NCBI GenBank assembly: GCA_036768485.1
Contig: JAVLUZ010000721.1
Location: 276,501-340,500, forward strand
DNA from: Mermis nigrescens
Lineage: Eukaryota > Nematoda > Enoplea > Mermithida > Mermithidae
DNA: 64,000 nt
Direction of reading: 5' to 3'
Shown: in pieces, positions 41,700 through 53,480 of the stretch
How positions within the stretch are numbered: position 1 is the stretch's first letter
How the letters are laid out: every line of letters starts with the position of its first letter
Notes under the pieces: model-generated
The model's input: only the letters and a program-made list of their open reading frames with translations
The model's database searches: none
Told to the model about the DNA's origin: nothing
Translations under genes and position numbers: made by a program

Positions 41700-42240
41700 G
41701 CTCAAAATTTTGGGAGAGGGGGTCCTTGGCACACATGTATGTAACGGCTGGAAATTTCAGGTATGGGTCCATGGCCATTTTTAGGAAGAGTGGGGTTGGC
41801 AGCTCCAATTTCAGGTCAAAAATGGCAAAAACAATAAAAAATAGCCGAAAAAGCGAAAGTTTTCGCCAAAAATGGGGGAGAAGGTCAAAACTTTTCTGAC
41901 CTTGGAGGGGTTTGGGGCTTAAAACTGTGGGTGGGGGATGACCCAAATCCCCAGTTACATTTATATTTTTCGGCAATTTTTAGGGGGGGGTAATTGGCTC
42001 CGATTGCTGGCCAAAAGTGGCAAAAACACCTAAAAATAACCAAAAAGTGCAAGTTTTCGCCAAAAATGGGGGAGGGTGGGTCAAAATTTTCTGATGTTGG
42101 GGAGGGTGGTGTTGGAAGGACGTCCAAACATGGGTGGGGAACTCCACTAAGTTCCCCTGTTACACGTATGGTTTTCTGCCATTTTTTAGGGGGGGGGTTA
42201 ATAACTGCCAATTTTCGGCAAAAATCGCAAAAACGCATCT
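41700..42240. repeat. Three tandem modules with AAAATGGGGGAG
   Basis: Units of about 150-230 bp, each with GGCCATTTTTAGG / TTTTAGGGGGGG, CAATTTCAGGTCAAAAATGGC and AGTTTTCGCCAAAAATGGGG blocks. A related piece lies at 46745-46920. Confidence 0.65.
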
Positions 42241-42429
42241 AAAAATTGCAAAAATGCAGGTTTTTGCAAAAAATCGATTTCGGCTCGTTTACACAATGTT
42301 AAAGTACTTTCTGGGGCAAAGTGATATTAATTTTGAGGTTTTTTAAGTATTTTTCAAGAAGGAAATTCCGAAAAAGTTTCGAGGCTACGCACAAAATATT
42401 GCTAATATACTGTATTTAGATTCAAGCAG

Positions 42430-43132
42430 GGGCGTTGAACACTCCAAAATCAATCTTTGTGTAATGTAGGCATCTTTTTGTAGATTCAAATATCTTTCGT
42501 ATCTATTTCTACTGTTTTAAAAATTTTATGCCAAAATCAATATCATTTGACAAATTTGCACTTTTTGCCGTTCAAAGATAAAATTGACTTATTTATTTTG
42601 ATGTTGCGTTGGATTTATGAGCGTATTGGTGCTTATTACAAATTTAATTAGCATGTTACAATTTCTGTAATATTTCTGATTTTGTAGTACAAGTTGTTTT
42701 AGCTTACTAAGTCAAGTTTTGTATGTAAATTTCATCAAAAGCTCATAAAAATTTTGGTGCTTCGCGCCGAAGTAATATTATCAACTAAATTCAGGCCGAA
42801 TTATCACAGGACCATGGTTTTTTTGTAATCGGCAAAGATTTTTCCCGATGCACAAAGACTTTTCAGGACAATCTTTGTACATATATACATGTACAAAGAT
42901 TTTTGGGGAGACAAAAACTGTAAAAAGGTGTATGTTTGAAAATATATTTATATTATATATCTACAAAAATTTGTTCGCTCATACAAAGACCTTTTTCGGA
43001 GATCTTTGTACATGCACAAAGAAGCTCGTATATACAAAAAATAGTGTCGGCTAAAAATAATATGTCCACTTAATTTACTGGTCCCCTATTTTCGTAGTTC
43101 ACCCCTCCCTCAACTCTGGACCTTGGGAAACT
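42430..43132. repeat. Right part of the composite insertion
   Basis: Holds an ACAAAGATTTTT family stretch (42810-43050), a GGTGCTTCGCGCC hairpin near 42758 and the right inverted repeat 42960-43132. Confidence 0.6.
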
Positions 43133-43138
43133 ATGGGT

Positions 43139-43577
43139 GCATAGATGTGAAAAGCTGAAAAAAGGTGGTGGAGTAGCTGTTTTCTACAAAAAGTCGTTAA
43201 AACTTAATATAATTCCTATAGAAGAATCTTTAAATTTGTCCTGAAGTAATAATTTGTGATCTCCATACATGTGACAAACCGATTAGATTCATAATGTGTT
43301 ATCGTTCTCCAAAGCACGATATAAATTTTGCTTCTAATCTTTGTCGTATGTAGAAAATTCAGAAAATTGTATATATTGTCTTAGGTGATTTTAACTTGCC
43401 AAATTTAAACTTAAATCACGTTTCTGTTTATAGGAACCCAGTTATTTATGTTTTCTATGAGAGCTTTTTAACTCTGGTCTTTTATTGTTATCTACGGAAC
43501 CCAATAGCAACTAATAATGTTTTAGATCTAATTTTATGCACCTCATGTGATCTTTTATCTGACGTACATACGTATTT
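43139..43577 (+). pseudogene. LINE ORF2 endonuclease, second part
   Basis: Resumes with CEKLKKGGGVAVFYKKSLK, then CYRSPKHDINF, VLGDFNLPNLNLN and NVLDLILCTSCDLLSDV, the order GGGVAVY / YRPP / GDFN / N.LDL..T expected of a CR1-type endonuclease. Several frame changes and stops occur. It is cut by an insertion at 43578, and I could not find the reverse transcriptase beyond it. Confidence 0.75.
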
Positions 43578-43770
43578 CAGGGGCATAGCTGGCCTTCTGA
43601 ATTTGGGAGGGGGGGGGCGAAAATTTTGAAGTCGAACATCGTTACGGAGATAAACAAAAATAATGGTGTTTTTGAGCTATTCATCTATACAATGAAGAAA
43701 TTTTTCGACAATTTAACTTTGTTTCAATTATAAAAAAATGTGCTGTACGTGAATAAATAGGCGCGATGCG

Positions 43771-44218
43771 CAGGCACGTAGCTCTGGGGGAATGATGAGG
43801 GGTCCTGACCATACGTGGGCAGCAAGAAAATTCTGGGGGGTCCAAGATTTTTTGGAGGTAAAAAAATGGCCTTAAAAATGGTGATATGGCGATAAAAACA
43901 CCATTTTTCGACGTTTCTCATCAAGCACTATCCATTGGCACCAAAAAATTGCAAAAAAAACGAAAAAAATTCTTAAAAATTGATTTCTGGGGGGTCTTTT
44001 GATTTCTGGGGGGGGGTCTTTTGGTTTCTGGGGGGGGGGGGTCCAGACCCCCCAGACCCCCCCACGCCCATGTGTGGTCCTGACCCCCAAAATTCAGAAA
44101 AATCGGCAAAAAAGGACTTTATACACGTGATTTTGTGCTATTTTTTGGCTTTTTTAGGCTTAGTCCCCCAAAAAATTGGTGTTGGTCCCTTAAATTAGGA
44201 CAGCCAGCTGCGTGCCTG
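43771..44218. mobile_element. hAT-type MITE, CAGGCACGTAGCT family, nested
   Basis: Perfect duplication GCGATGCG (43763-43770 and 44219-44226). It contains a family A copy. Confidence 0.93.
43810..44076 (+). mobile_element. hAT-type MITE, family A, nested second level
   Basis: Perfect duplication GTCCTGAC (43802-43809 and 44077-44084), starts CATACGTGGGCAGC and ends GCCCATGTGTG. Confidence 0.95.
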
Positions 44219-44487
44219 GCGATGCGCCCAAAAATTTTATGCATATTAGTTCAAAAGTGTGCTAATATTGCTCAAGCGGTCTTTCTGATAAGCCTAAATA
44301 CTTTTCCATTTCACCCTATAGGGGACTTTGTGAAAAATACCTGTACTTCCGAAATTTTGGGGGTCTAGTGTACCTTTTCCGCTCAAAGCTACGCCACTGC
44401 GGTGTTTGGAAGTTGGCCAAAACTCAACCCACGGAATTCTGCATTTAGGGTTTTTGTTAGGTATTTCAACTGTTTTAACGTCATCAG

Positions 44488-45423
44488 TAGAGATGTGCCA
44501 GGGCCGCTCTTTTTGCCGGGGCCGGGCGAGCCTGGCCGGGGCCTGTACAAAACATATACCCTATACTTACTAAGCTATACCAAGCATCCACATTATTTCT
44601 ATACTGACCTAACATCTTAGTATTACTATTGTAAGCAATTACATATTGCTTTAATGAATTAGAGACTTAAAAATAAGCTGATAAAAGAGAAATAAACAAA
44701 AAATTAATAAATAATTGTGAATATAGCTGTTAGGCATAGAAAACAATCAGCTAAGCTGAACAGAATATGACTTTTCTATAGTATTTATGCTGATTCGATG
44801 AAAGAAATAGACGAGCAAAACAGTACAATACAAAAGATTATGATTACATTGCACGAGAAATAAGTAACCCAGGGATTAACAACACGCTTGAAAAACTTAT
44901 CTCTAGAATATCAACGAAATCTTAGTGGCGAAAAATGCTTGTACGACGAAAAATCATTTACCAAGATTAGGGAACATGCATAATCAAATTAAAATAATGT
45001 TTAAAAAATTAATTGAAAACCACGCAAAAATGAAGACATTTGCTCTATTATTTGGCGCACAGCGCCCGAAATTAGTGAAAAATCGCACATATTAAAGCAA
45101 ACGAATTCTATCTGGATGATAAAATAAGTTGCCGTACCCTAGCATGTGCTTATTTTCGCAATAAAAATTGTTGATTGAGCTAAGCTATTCAAGAATGTAT
45201 CGAATTGTTTCAATGCTCACTCAAATCTTGATTATTAGATTACCTGAAGCGAAACACAACAGAAGCCTAAGCTTAATTTTAACGAAATTTAGCTTATTTT
45301 TGCGAATAAATAAATATTATGTTGCATAATTCGGCAAAAAAGATTAATTTTGTTTGATTTTCATTAATTTTTCATCGTTTTTACAGGCCCCGGCGCCGGG
45401 GCCGGGGGCCTGGCACATCTCTA
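44488..45423. mobile_element. hAT-type element, TAGAGATGTGCCAGG ends
   Basis: Inverted ends TAGAGATGTGCCAGG and CCTGGCACATCTCTA with perfect duplication GTCATCAG (44480-44487 and 45424-45431). GGCCGGGGC palindromes follow each end. The interior is AT-rich with no transposase. TAGAGATG-type ends are common among animal hAT elements. Confidence 0.95.
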
Positions 45424-45431
45424 GTCATCAG

Positions 45432-46173
45432 CTATAATGATTATTAGAAATATAAGTCATAGTCCTATTTTATATAGGCAACTTAATGGACTTTTACCAT
45501 CGACCAACCGATAATGCGTGAATGGCTCTTTGCAATAAACTCAACCTAAGCCTAAACCTGAGGATGATTAATATTGTTCATGGTAATAAATTAAGCTTAC
45601 GCCTAAGTATGATTATTAACGGAAGTTATCTTAAAACAGGCGCTACTGTTCTGTAGAAGTGCCGTTTTTTAGTCGAATCTTTATGAGTTTATTAAGGTAC
45701 TTCTACATAATAGTAACTTACATTGTAAAAATTATTGTTTTATTTTCACTCTTTGGCTTAGGCGTAGTTTATATTGCGATTATTACTGCTATTAGGTATC
45801 ATTGTTCATTATGTCATAAATAGCTACTGTAGCAGTACCGTCTTCTGTAGGTTACTTGGGCAAAGCATGAAACGACGTTAAAAAAACCTCTTAGTACTCG
45901 TATAAGTAAGTACTTATAAAGAGGTTATAGCAAAAAACATGCTAACGGCCTAAAATACACAACCTAAATTTTTGTTTAAAGCGGTTTCTTAGCATTTTTT
46001 CAAATTTTACAAAGTTCATCGATGTTTTGAAATTTTCTCAAATATTTGTAAAGAATGGTAGATGTTTTCTGCGAAATTGAGGAGGATCCATAGAGCTAAA
46101 ATGGAAAGATCTTTGTCAAAAAGCAGTTTAAAAACTGTATAAACAATTATGCTTTAACAACTATCGTTATATC
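45432..46173. other. Unassigned DNA
   Basis: No coding or repeat feature recognised apart from repeated CTTANGCCTAAG-like words near 45545-45615. Confidence 0.3.
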
Positions 46174-46740
46174 CAGGCCCGTAGCCATGTAGCTCGAGAA
46201 CTATGAGGGGTAGTCAAAAATATAGGCATTTTTGAGCGTCGCTCGACAAGCTCTACGCAATGGTTCAGAAAAATTTCAAAAATAATTTTAAACATTTTTC
46301 AGTTTATATCATACTCACACTCAGAAAGTCTATCGCTTAAATTATCTGCGCAGGTAATTTCTCATCGTCTAGTCCATGAACAATTTCTTAACTTTTCTTA
46401 TTTGAACTCAATCTTTGTGCTCTGCGAAGAACAACGATCAGAAAATTAGTTATTTGGCGCTAAGCGCCGGAAAAATTTGATATTTTCTCCATATATAACT
46501 TAAATTTGAACAGTTTAAAAGACAAAAACTATACAGAACCAATTAGTCCGGCACGAAGCGCCGCAAAATTTTACATTCACTAGCTCAAAAGTACGCAAGA
46601 AAACCTGTTTTGGCGGCCTTTCAAATGTAATTCGAGAATTTTTCATTCCTTCCTTCTGGGGACCCTTGTGAGAAGCAATTTTTTTTGGTTTCTCGAGAGG
46701 GGGCAACTGCCTCCCTCCTTATCCCCATTGGCTACGGGCC
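46174..46740. mobile_element. Element with CAGGCCCGTAGCCA ends
   Basis: Inverted ends CAGGCCCGTAGCCA and TGGCTACGGGCC bound about 567 bp with two GC hairpins (46458, 46552). Flanking duplication not recognised. Confidence 0.6.
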
Positions 46741-47394
46741 CGACGGCTCGAAATTTCGGATAAGGGTTCCTGGCCATTTGAAGGGTGGGTGATCTCCAAT
46801 TTTTGATCGAAAGCGGCCAATAAACACCTGAAAACGGCTAAAAAATTAAATTTCTCCAAAAATGGGGGGGTTGAAAATCCTCTGAGTTTGGGTGTTGGGG
46901 GACGACCGAAGACCCTTTCCTAATCGATGGAAGCGCAGACTTGAATTTTTGATGTTTTTGCGTAATATATGCCATAATTCGATCGCTCGCCACCCGTGTT
47001 TGGTCGTCACTAATGAATAGTGGGCATGACGAAGGTAATAGGGGATTGACAGGCCCTTAATTAACATTCTGCCAAGGGAGGCTGACGTAATATAAATTGG
47101 TCTATATTTCAGAAAATTTGTCGGTTCAGCTCACTGTCTTGGGTAAAAACTGTTTTATGCATTGAAAGTGAGCAATTTTAGCAAAAATATTATTGACTGA
47201 AAATTGTTCACAAAAGTGTTTTTGAATTCGATTTTTTATCATTTGGGGGAATTTCTGTGATCGTCTTTGAAATTTGGACTTGGACAGCGTTTGGCTCACT
47301 AGGTATCCAGTAGAATATTATGCTTACTGTTTAGATTGATAAGTAAGGATATGATGCGAAGGACGTTGTAGCTCACTTGAAGCGGTTTACATGT
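46741..47394. other. Unassigned DNA upstream of the nucleotidase gene
   Basis: 46745-46920 is a relative of the AAAATGGGGG modules at 41700. The rest is unassigned. Confidence 0.4.
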
Positions 47395-47535
47395 TATAAA
47401 AATTCTGAGGGTCCGAAATTTTTAAAAGCTAAAAATGGCGCCAAAAATCTGATGACATCGACAGAACGTCATTTTCGCCGCTTTTTATCCATATTGGCAT
47501 CAAAAATCGCGATAAAAACGAAAAAATGTTTAGAA
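47395..47535 (+). mobile_element. Old MITE family A relic in the nucleotidase promoter region
   Basis: Retains AAATTCTGAGGGTCC, CATTTTCGCCGC and CATATTGGCATCAAAAATCG in the right order; both ends are gone. It lies 190-330 bp before the start codon. Confidence 0.55.
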
Positions 47536-47724
47536 AGCTATTTTTTGAAGGTCATTCAGATTTTAGATGGGTCGTCCGTGACGGCATACTAGGCACTCGG
47601 CAGGCCTTTGTATGGCGCAGACGCGTTAAGGTTTCCGTACGCAGTGACGTGTTTGATGCTCAGCGAATTTTAAGGACGCATTTAGGTTTCAATGATGTTC
47701 TTGTATTGTTAAGCGATATAAAGT

Positions 47725-50700
47725 ATGAAAGAAGCGTTAAAAAACGGTATTGTCTCGTCTACGAGGAAATTGCTGAGCCGTAATGGCATCCATATTAGCT
47801 CAGAAACGTCGGAAAAGCTTGACGTCAAATTGAACCGACTGGTCAAAGATGGATCGAGTCGTTTACAGGTTATGAATAAATATCATAAAAATATAGATTG
47901 AATATCGAAATATTTCCGTATTCAGGTGCTCGTCGACTTCGATTACACTCTTTCGAAATATTGCTGCGCCGATGGTTCGCGAGCCGCGTCCACTCACGCC
48001 TTGTTCGAAACCAAAGATGGCAAGGTTTGTTTCCAACAAGGCCTGACACCAAATTTCCATTTTATAATACTTTAAAGCAAATAAAACCATACTATTCTAT
48101 TTCACAGACCGCCGAATTGCTGAAGAAGTACTTGGCTATTGAATATGATCGTGCATTGACTGTTCAACAAAAAATTCCTCATATGATTCAGTGGTAAGTT
48201 GAGCCAGTTCAGCCTAAATTTCGAATCATATAATTTGCCGTTGAGATATTAATGTTAAGCGATTTGAATTCGCGACATTTCTTTTTGAACTTTGTTTGCG
48301 TGAATTTACGTACGTATTCAGTTCTGTCGACAGCTGTTTGTATTTAGTTAATAAAACAAAGCTATCTTTACTTAAATTGTAAGCTTGAAAACGTGGTGAG
48401 GTAGGTGGGTTGGGTCTTGTCGTATGGTTTACACTAGTGTAATTTTATTTAAGAAATCAGTAGAAAGTAATATATTTTGAGCGGTTGAGCATTAAGTCAT
48501 GTACAGCATTATCCTGAAAATACCAAAGTAGGGGCACATTGACTAAGATTTTCCTGAATTTTTTCGCGTTCGCCTAGTTTTTTTGGTCATGTGCAGCATT
48601 ATCCTGAAAATACCAAAGTAGGGGCACATTGACTAGATTTTCTATAAATATTTTTCGCGTTTTTGTTTGCATTTCCTTTTGGTTGTTGTTCGTTTAGTTT
48701 TAGAGGCAGTCTAGCCGCCTAGACTGGTGCCGCTAGGTTGCGGTGACAGTCAGAGGATTAAATGCACGCAACTGTAGCAACCTACTTCCTCTCTGATGAC
48801 CTCGCCTGTTTATATGATTTTTCATGTTGTTTTTTATGTAGTTTTTCTGTATATACTCGTACTCCTTACTTCTTCTCGTTTCACTTGGACTCCTGCGCCT
48901 CGTAAAACCCGTAATGTATCATAATATACATAATTTTGTATACTTTTTATGCATTATATATACTATTTCGCGCATCTTTTTGTTTGTTTTATACTAACAG
49001 CATGCCTAATTTATTCGCCTTTTTATTTATTTATTTATTTACTTTTATTTATTGTTATTAGTATTGTCGAGCTATTGTGCAATGTTTGTCGATTGAATGC
49101 TTTATAGTCATATGGCCTCTAACAGAAACTCATTCAAAATTGGTCTGAAAAAACCATTCATATATATCTCAGCTTCCATTGAAATAGTGCGACCCATACT
49201 TTAGTGGTATTTAGTCTACTCCATGTGGACGTGATCTGAGCCATTAATTTCATTCGGGCTGGTTTTTTCTCCGAAGGGAGCATTTTACAAAAATGTGGTC
49301 TTTGCTGCTAAGATAAGTGATTTTTTTCAGTTGTTTTCAAGCTGCCATTACAGCTAAACGCAGCATTGTGACTGGAATCGATGATTATTTTATGTTTGGC
49401 CCCTTTAAAACTATAAATTTGAAAAAAATTTCTCCACGTCCGGTGGATCAGTCAGCTGCAGTATGTTTCGAAAGTAAAAGGTAACAAAAAATCCTCTTGT
49501 CCTCTGAATAAGACCCACTTTGTCTTGTAAAGAATTGTGCTAAATAGTAGGATTGTGGTTTAAATTACCCTACCTGCGCTCAGTGACGGATACAGGATTT
49601 TCCTAAGGGGCGTACCCCTAAGAGGGGGGGGCGGAACCCTGACCTAGGGCGGAAAAATGAGCCGTTTTAACCCGAAAATCGCTAAAAATCGCTCAAAAAT
49701 CCTTAATTTTGCGCATTATTTTGGGTCAATGGGGGGGCAGCCGCTCCCCCCATAAATCCGCCCCTGCCTGCGCTCCGCATGAGGTTAACAAAGAACGGCT
49801 GTGTATATCAGATATATTGGACTAATTCAATGCGTAAGAATTAAATGCAACCGAAAAAAGAACCCATTTCCTTACGCCATATTTTATCGATTTTTGAGAT
49901 CTTGACAAGATTATTTTATTTGTGTACCTTGATGGTACAAACCAGTTTTAAATCGTGAGAAAAGGAAGTTAATCTTTAAAAATCACGAAATTGTATTGTA
50001 TTATCAATTCCAGGGCGATTTTTGGTGGTTGGTTTTCTTAGAGGACAATGGGTCTTTTAGGAAAAAGTGGGATTTTTTATTTTCGCATATTCTTTAACAT
50101 GCTAAAAACGAGTAGATGATTGGCTTTCATTTTGTATGTTACTATGTAGCCTCTATTAGGGGATGCAAAAAAATCCCGCACAGAGCTTTTAGTTTGGGAT
50201 CTACTAACGAAAAACTGTAGAGTGGTTTTTTGACTATTAGTGATGAAACGGATCCTCAATTTCAATTTATCCGGATCCGGATCCTAATTTTTAAAACTTC
50301 CGGATCCGGATCCGGATCCTACTTTCTACAACTTCCGGATCCGGATCCGGATCCTATTTTCTACAACTTCCGGATCCGGATCCACGTTTACAAAACTTCC
50401 GGATCCGGATCCGATATGAATGATCTTAAACTGTGCAGCGCATTAATGTACTGGTTAATAATTTGATATGCATTGTCATCCTAAATTAAATATGTACGCT
50501 ATCATACTCGCCTATCTTTATCATTATAGACGTACCTCATTTGTCATTATCATTATCCCTCGCTATCATCATTATAATTGATTGTGATGAAACGGATTTT
50601 AAACAAAATTGGATATCTTCTGACACGTTAATAAAACCGTGGAGTGTGACAATTTGTTGTGAGTCGGGTGGACATTTTAAATGTGGCGAAATATTTCAAG

Positions 50701-51015
50701 TCACGTAGCCGTTTTTGGTCAATAATGGCTCGTGATCCGGATCCGGGTAGTGAAAATTCAAACTTCCGGATCCGGATCCGGGTACTTAAAATTCAAAGTT
50801 CCGGATCCGGATAGTCAAAATTCAAACTTCCGGATCCGGATCCTGTAAACATCCGGATAATACCGGATCCGGGTCCGGGTACCCGTTTCATCACTAATGA
50901 CTATACATGTTCGTTTTTGCAGGTGGACCGAAAGTCATAATCTCATCGTTGCCGACGGCTATACTAAAGCCGCGTTAGAAGAGCTTGTTAGGAATACGAA
51001 AGAATTGCAAATGAG
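47725..51015 (+). CDS. Cytosolic 5'-nucleotidase III homologue, exons 1-4
   Basis: Four exons: 47725-47868, 47926-48024, 48108-48193 and 50923-51015, with introns of 57, 83 and 2729 nt and standard gt-ag sites (CAG|gttatg, AAG|gtttgt, CAGTG|gtaagt, ATGAG|gtatag; acceptors gtattcag, tttcacag, tttttgcag). The start ATG is fixed by an in-frame TAA two codons upstream. The protein begins MKEALKNGIVSS. LVKDGSSRLQ precedes the HAD nucleophile motif VDFDYTLSKY (D52, D54), then KKYLAIEYDRALTVQQKIPH, MIQWWTESHNL and KAALEELVRNTKELQMR, each aligning in order with the family. These enzymes dephosphorylate pyrimidine or 7-methylguanosine monophosphates. HAD motifs II-IV should follow and are not in these exons. 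Confidence 0.9.
49581..49766. mobile_element. hAT-type MITE, CAGTGACGGATAC family
   Basis: Perfect duplication CCTGCGCT (49573-49580 and 49767-49774). Antisense relative of the copies at 4199 and 21614. Confidence 0.94.
50238..50896. mobile_element. hAT-type element with CCGGATCCGGATCC arrays
   Basis: Inverted ends TAGTGATGAAACGGATCC and GGTACCCGTTTCATCACTA. Flanks TTGACTAT and ATGACTAT agree at 7 of 8. Tandem TCCGGATCCGGA units of about 40 bp lie inside both ends (50265-50430, 50735-50880). It ends 26 bp before the exon 4 boundary. Confidence 0.9.
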
Positions 51016-51321
51016 GTATAGGTTGTGCCAAAAAAGGCTAAATCCAGTCGTTACATCACAACTTGCGCTAATATCAACTAGTGATCGAACTGAGGGTATT
51101 TTTTGGACCCTCGGTCGAGGCCGAGGCAGTTTAAAATTCTTGCCGAGGCCGAGGGTAGATGCGGAAGCAGTTCATTATATATTTCGCTGCATAAAACCTT
51201 AATTGAAAAGTAAATTGTTTTCATACAATGTCTCATAAAATTCTTGCTTTTGTCGGTCTAATTTCAAGGGCCTTCGATTGCTTACGCAAAAACTGAAAAA
51301 CTAAGTGCATAAAGTTACAAT

Positions 51322-51478
51322 CAGGCACGTAGCTGTGGGGGGAACGAGGGGGGGGTCGGATCCCCCAAAATTTAGAAAAAACCGGAAAAATAGGACTCTT
51401 TACACGTTATTTTGTGCTATTCTTGGCTTAGACCCCCCAAAATTGGTGTTGTCCCCCAAAATAAGAGGAGCGTGCCTG
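51322..51478. mobile_element. MITE, CAGGCACGTAGCTG family
   Basis: 157 bp, starts CAGGCACGTAGCTG and ends GCGTGCCTG. Flanks GTTACAAT and GTTAGCAA(T) match with one gap. Confidence 0.8.
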
Positions 51479-51710
51479 GTTAGCAATACAATGCAATCAT
51501 CAACATCATGCGAATATTCAATATGGGAGAGAAAAAATTTTCCAATTGATTATGACCCTATCTTGAGTAAAGGTGGTATGCATTGCAATTGTAATTTTTT
51601 AAAACCATTTTATTATATTACTATTTTATATTATTTTTTATCACTATTATAATGGGAGAAATTTGAGTAAATACTTTTACATAAATGATATATTATATCA
51701 CAAATGTCAG

Positions 51711-52518
51711 CAGGGCCGTATCCAGGGAGGGCGGGGGGGGAGCTGCCCCTCAAAATGAGAAAAAATTTTGTTTTTCCCAAGGGTCCCCCAAAGGTAAAAA
51801 TGGAAAATTGGCGAAGTGCGTCTGAAACACCGCCAAAACAAGTTTTTTAGCGTACTTTTGAGCTAGTAGACTCATAATTTTCCGGTGCTTTGCGCCGGAT
51901 TTATTGTTTATGTATAGTTTTGCCTTCTAAACCGCTTAAAATCGTTCAAATTTGAGTAAGACATAGAGAGCATGTCAATTTTTTTTCGAGCGCTCTGCGC
52001 CGGATTCATTGTTCAGCTATAGTTTTTGCCTCCTAGCTCACTTAAAACAGCTCAAATTTGAGTTATGACATGGGAAACATGTAATTTTTCCGGCGCTTCG
52101 CGCCATATTTATTGTTTATATATGTATTTTGTCTTCTAGCCAGCTCAAAACCGCTCAAATTTGAGCTTGACATGCAGAATATGTCAATTTTTTCGGTGCT
52201 TGGCGCCGAATGATTCATTATCTGTATTGTTTTTCTCTTTAAAACACAATGAGTTAGTGCAAAGGCAAGAGATAAGAAATAATTCGTCGATTAAGTGATG
52301 AGAAATCAGCTTAAATGATAAATTTGCTGTATATCAATATGAAATAGAGTGAAAAATTTTTGAATTTTTTTTTGAAGATTTTCTCCATTATCGTATAGAG
52401 CTCGCCGAGATACGATCAAAACTGCCTTTATTTTCGCCTATCTCCTTATAGGTCTTGAGATATCTGGCCTCAAAAATTTTCGGCTCCCCTCCCGAAATAG
52501 AATCCTGGATACAGCCTG
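51711..52518. mobile_element. hAT-type element, CAGGGCCGTATCCAGGG family
   Basis: Perfect duplication AATGTCAG (51703-51710 and 52519-52526). It has no nested insertion, so it shows the full 808-bp form of the family at 6118 and 57194, with four hairpin modules. Confidence 0.95.
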
Positions 52519-52853
52519 AATGTCAGCATGGAAAGTCATGTAATACATGATATAAGAATAGTCTGTTTCCCGGCCCAATTCATTTCTACTCGGAATGCCA
52601 AGTCTCAACTTAAAATTCTTGAAAAACGCGAAATTTTCCGATTTTCACTTTATTCGCTCTGTCATTTTCCGAGTCCATAGAATTCCAAGTTCCAAGTCTT
52701 GATAAACCCGCTTTCTCCAAGTTTTGAATCATTTGCAGCTCGGTTTTCCGACCTACAAGACTTGGAATTTCCGAGTGTGTTTTGTAGTAAATGTGTATAA
52801 TTTTTCCGAGACTCGCTTCATTTGTTCTTAAATTTATCGACTTAGATTCCAAG

Positions 52854-53058
52854 CACACGTGGGCGTAGGGGTGGGGGTTAGTGGTATGAATCCCCAGAAA
52901 TCCATTTTTGAATATTTTTGTTGTTTTCGCAATTTTTTCATGCCAATGGATAGTACTCGATGAGAAACGCTGAAAAATGGTATTTTGCATAATACCACTA
53001 TTTTTAAGACCATTTTTCGGCGTTTAAAAAATCTTCCCCCCAGAATTTTGGTTCCATG
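52854..53058 (-). mobile_element. MITE family A, degraded
   Basis: Starts CACACGTGGGCGTAGGGG. The right end is eroded near GTTCCATG. Confidence 0.65.
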
Positions 53059-53480
53059 CCTTGGAAAATTTATTTGGAAAATGGGCTCATTCCTTTGTCG
53101 TCGATTTTTGATTGGAAAACAGCTTGAGTTTCGTAAAGTAAGTTCATTATATATAATCCGTGGTAAAAAACATGCATAAATTTAAAAAAATAATATCGCA
53201 GTTGAATTTGGATTAAAAGTTTATGAAAATTAATAAATTGAATTAAAAAAAATGGAATAATGAAATAAAATTTTTACTTGGTGTAACTGAATAATTAAAT
53301 TACAAATAATAACGCATAAAGGTGGATAGTCATTTTTTGAAAAATAAAACGGTCATTAAATTTTGGGAAAGTTTGTTCATTCCTTTACCTAATAAAAATA
53401 CTTTTGAGAAAAACAAAAAAATTTCGGGGTTTCAATTGTCATGAATTCAAAATTAGTTTAATTTTCTGAACTTTCAGTTA

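Larger units (their letters stand above)
38057..43138. mobile_element. Composite 5.1-kb insertion splitting the LINE
   Basis: The LINE frame stops after ggtgcac at about 38055 and resumes at ggtgcata (43139). Within are two overlapping inverted-repeat pairs: 38105-38195 with 41066-41155 (TTTTAGTATGGCAAAAGTG), and 39512-39700 with 42960-43132 (AAGGTCCAGAGTTGAGGGAG). A hAT-type element occupies 38937-41541. The pairs interlock rather than nest, so the region grew by several insertions and rearrangements. Confidence 0.65.
43578..44399. mobile_element. hAT-type element CAGGGGCATAGCTGG, containing two nested MITEs
   Basis: Ends CAGGGGCATAGCTGG and AGCTACGCCACTG. Flanks ACGTATTT and CGGTGTTT agree at only 5 of 8. 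It interrupts the LINE. Confidence 0.65.
48194..50922 (+). other. Intron 3 of the nucleotidase gene
   Basis: Mostly unassigned AT-rich DNA. 48498-48590 and 48593-48680 are a tandem duplication (AGCATTATCCTGAAAATACC, AGTAGGGGCACATTGACTA in both), and 49018-49055 is an (ATTT)n run. Two mobile elements are listed separately. Confidence 0.7.

Noticed and set aside
47526..47783. An 85-codon ORF overlapping the nucleotidase first exon
   Set aside because: It is in another frame, covers a MITE relic, and has no homology; the nucleotidase frame explains the coding signal.
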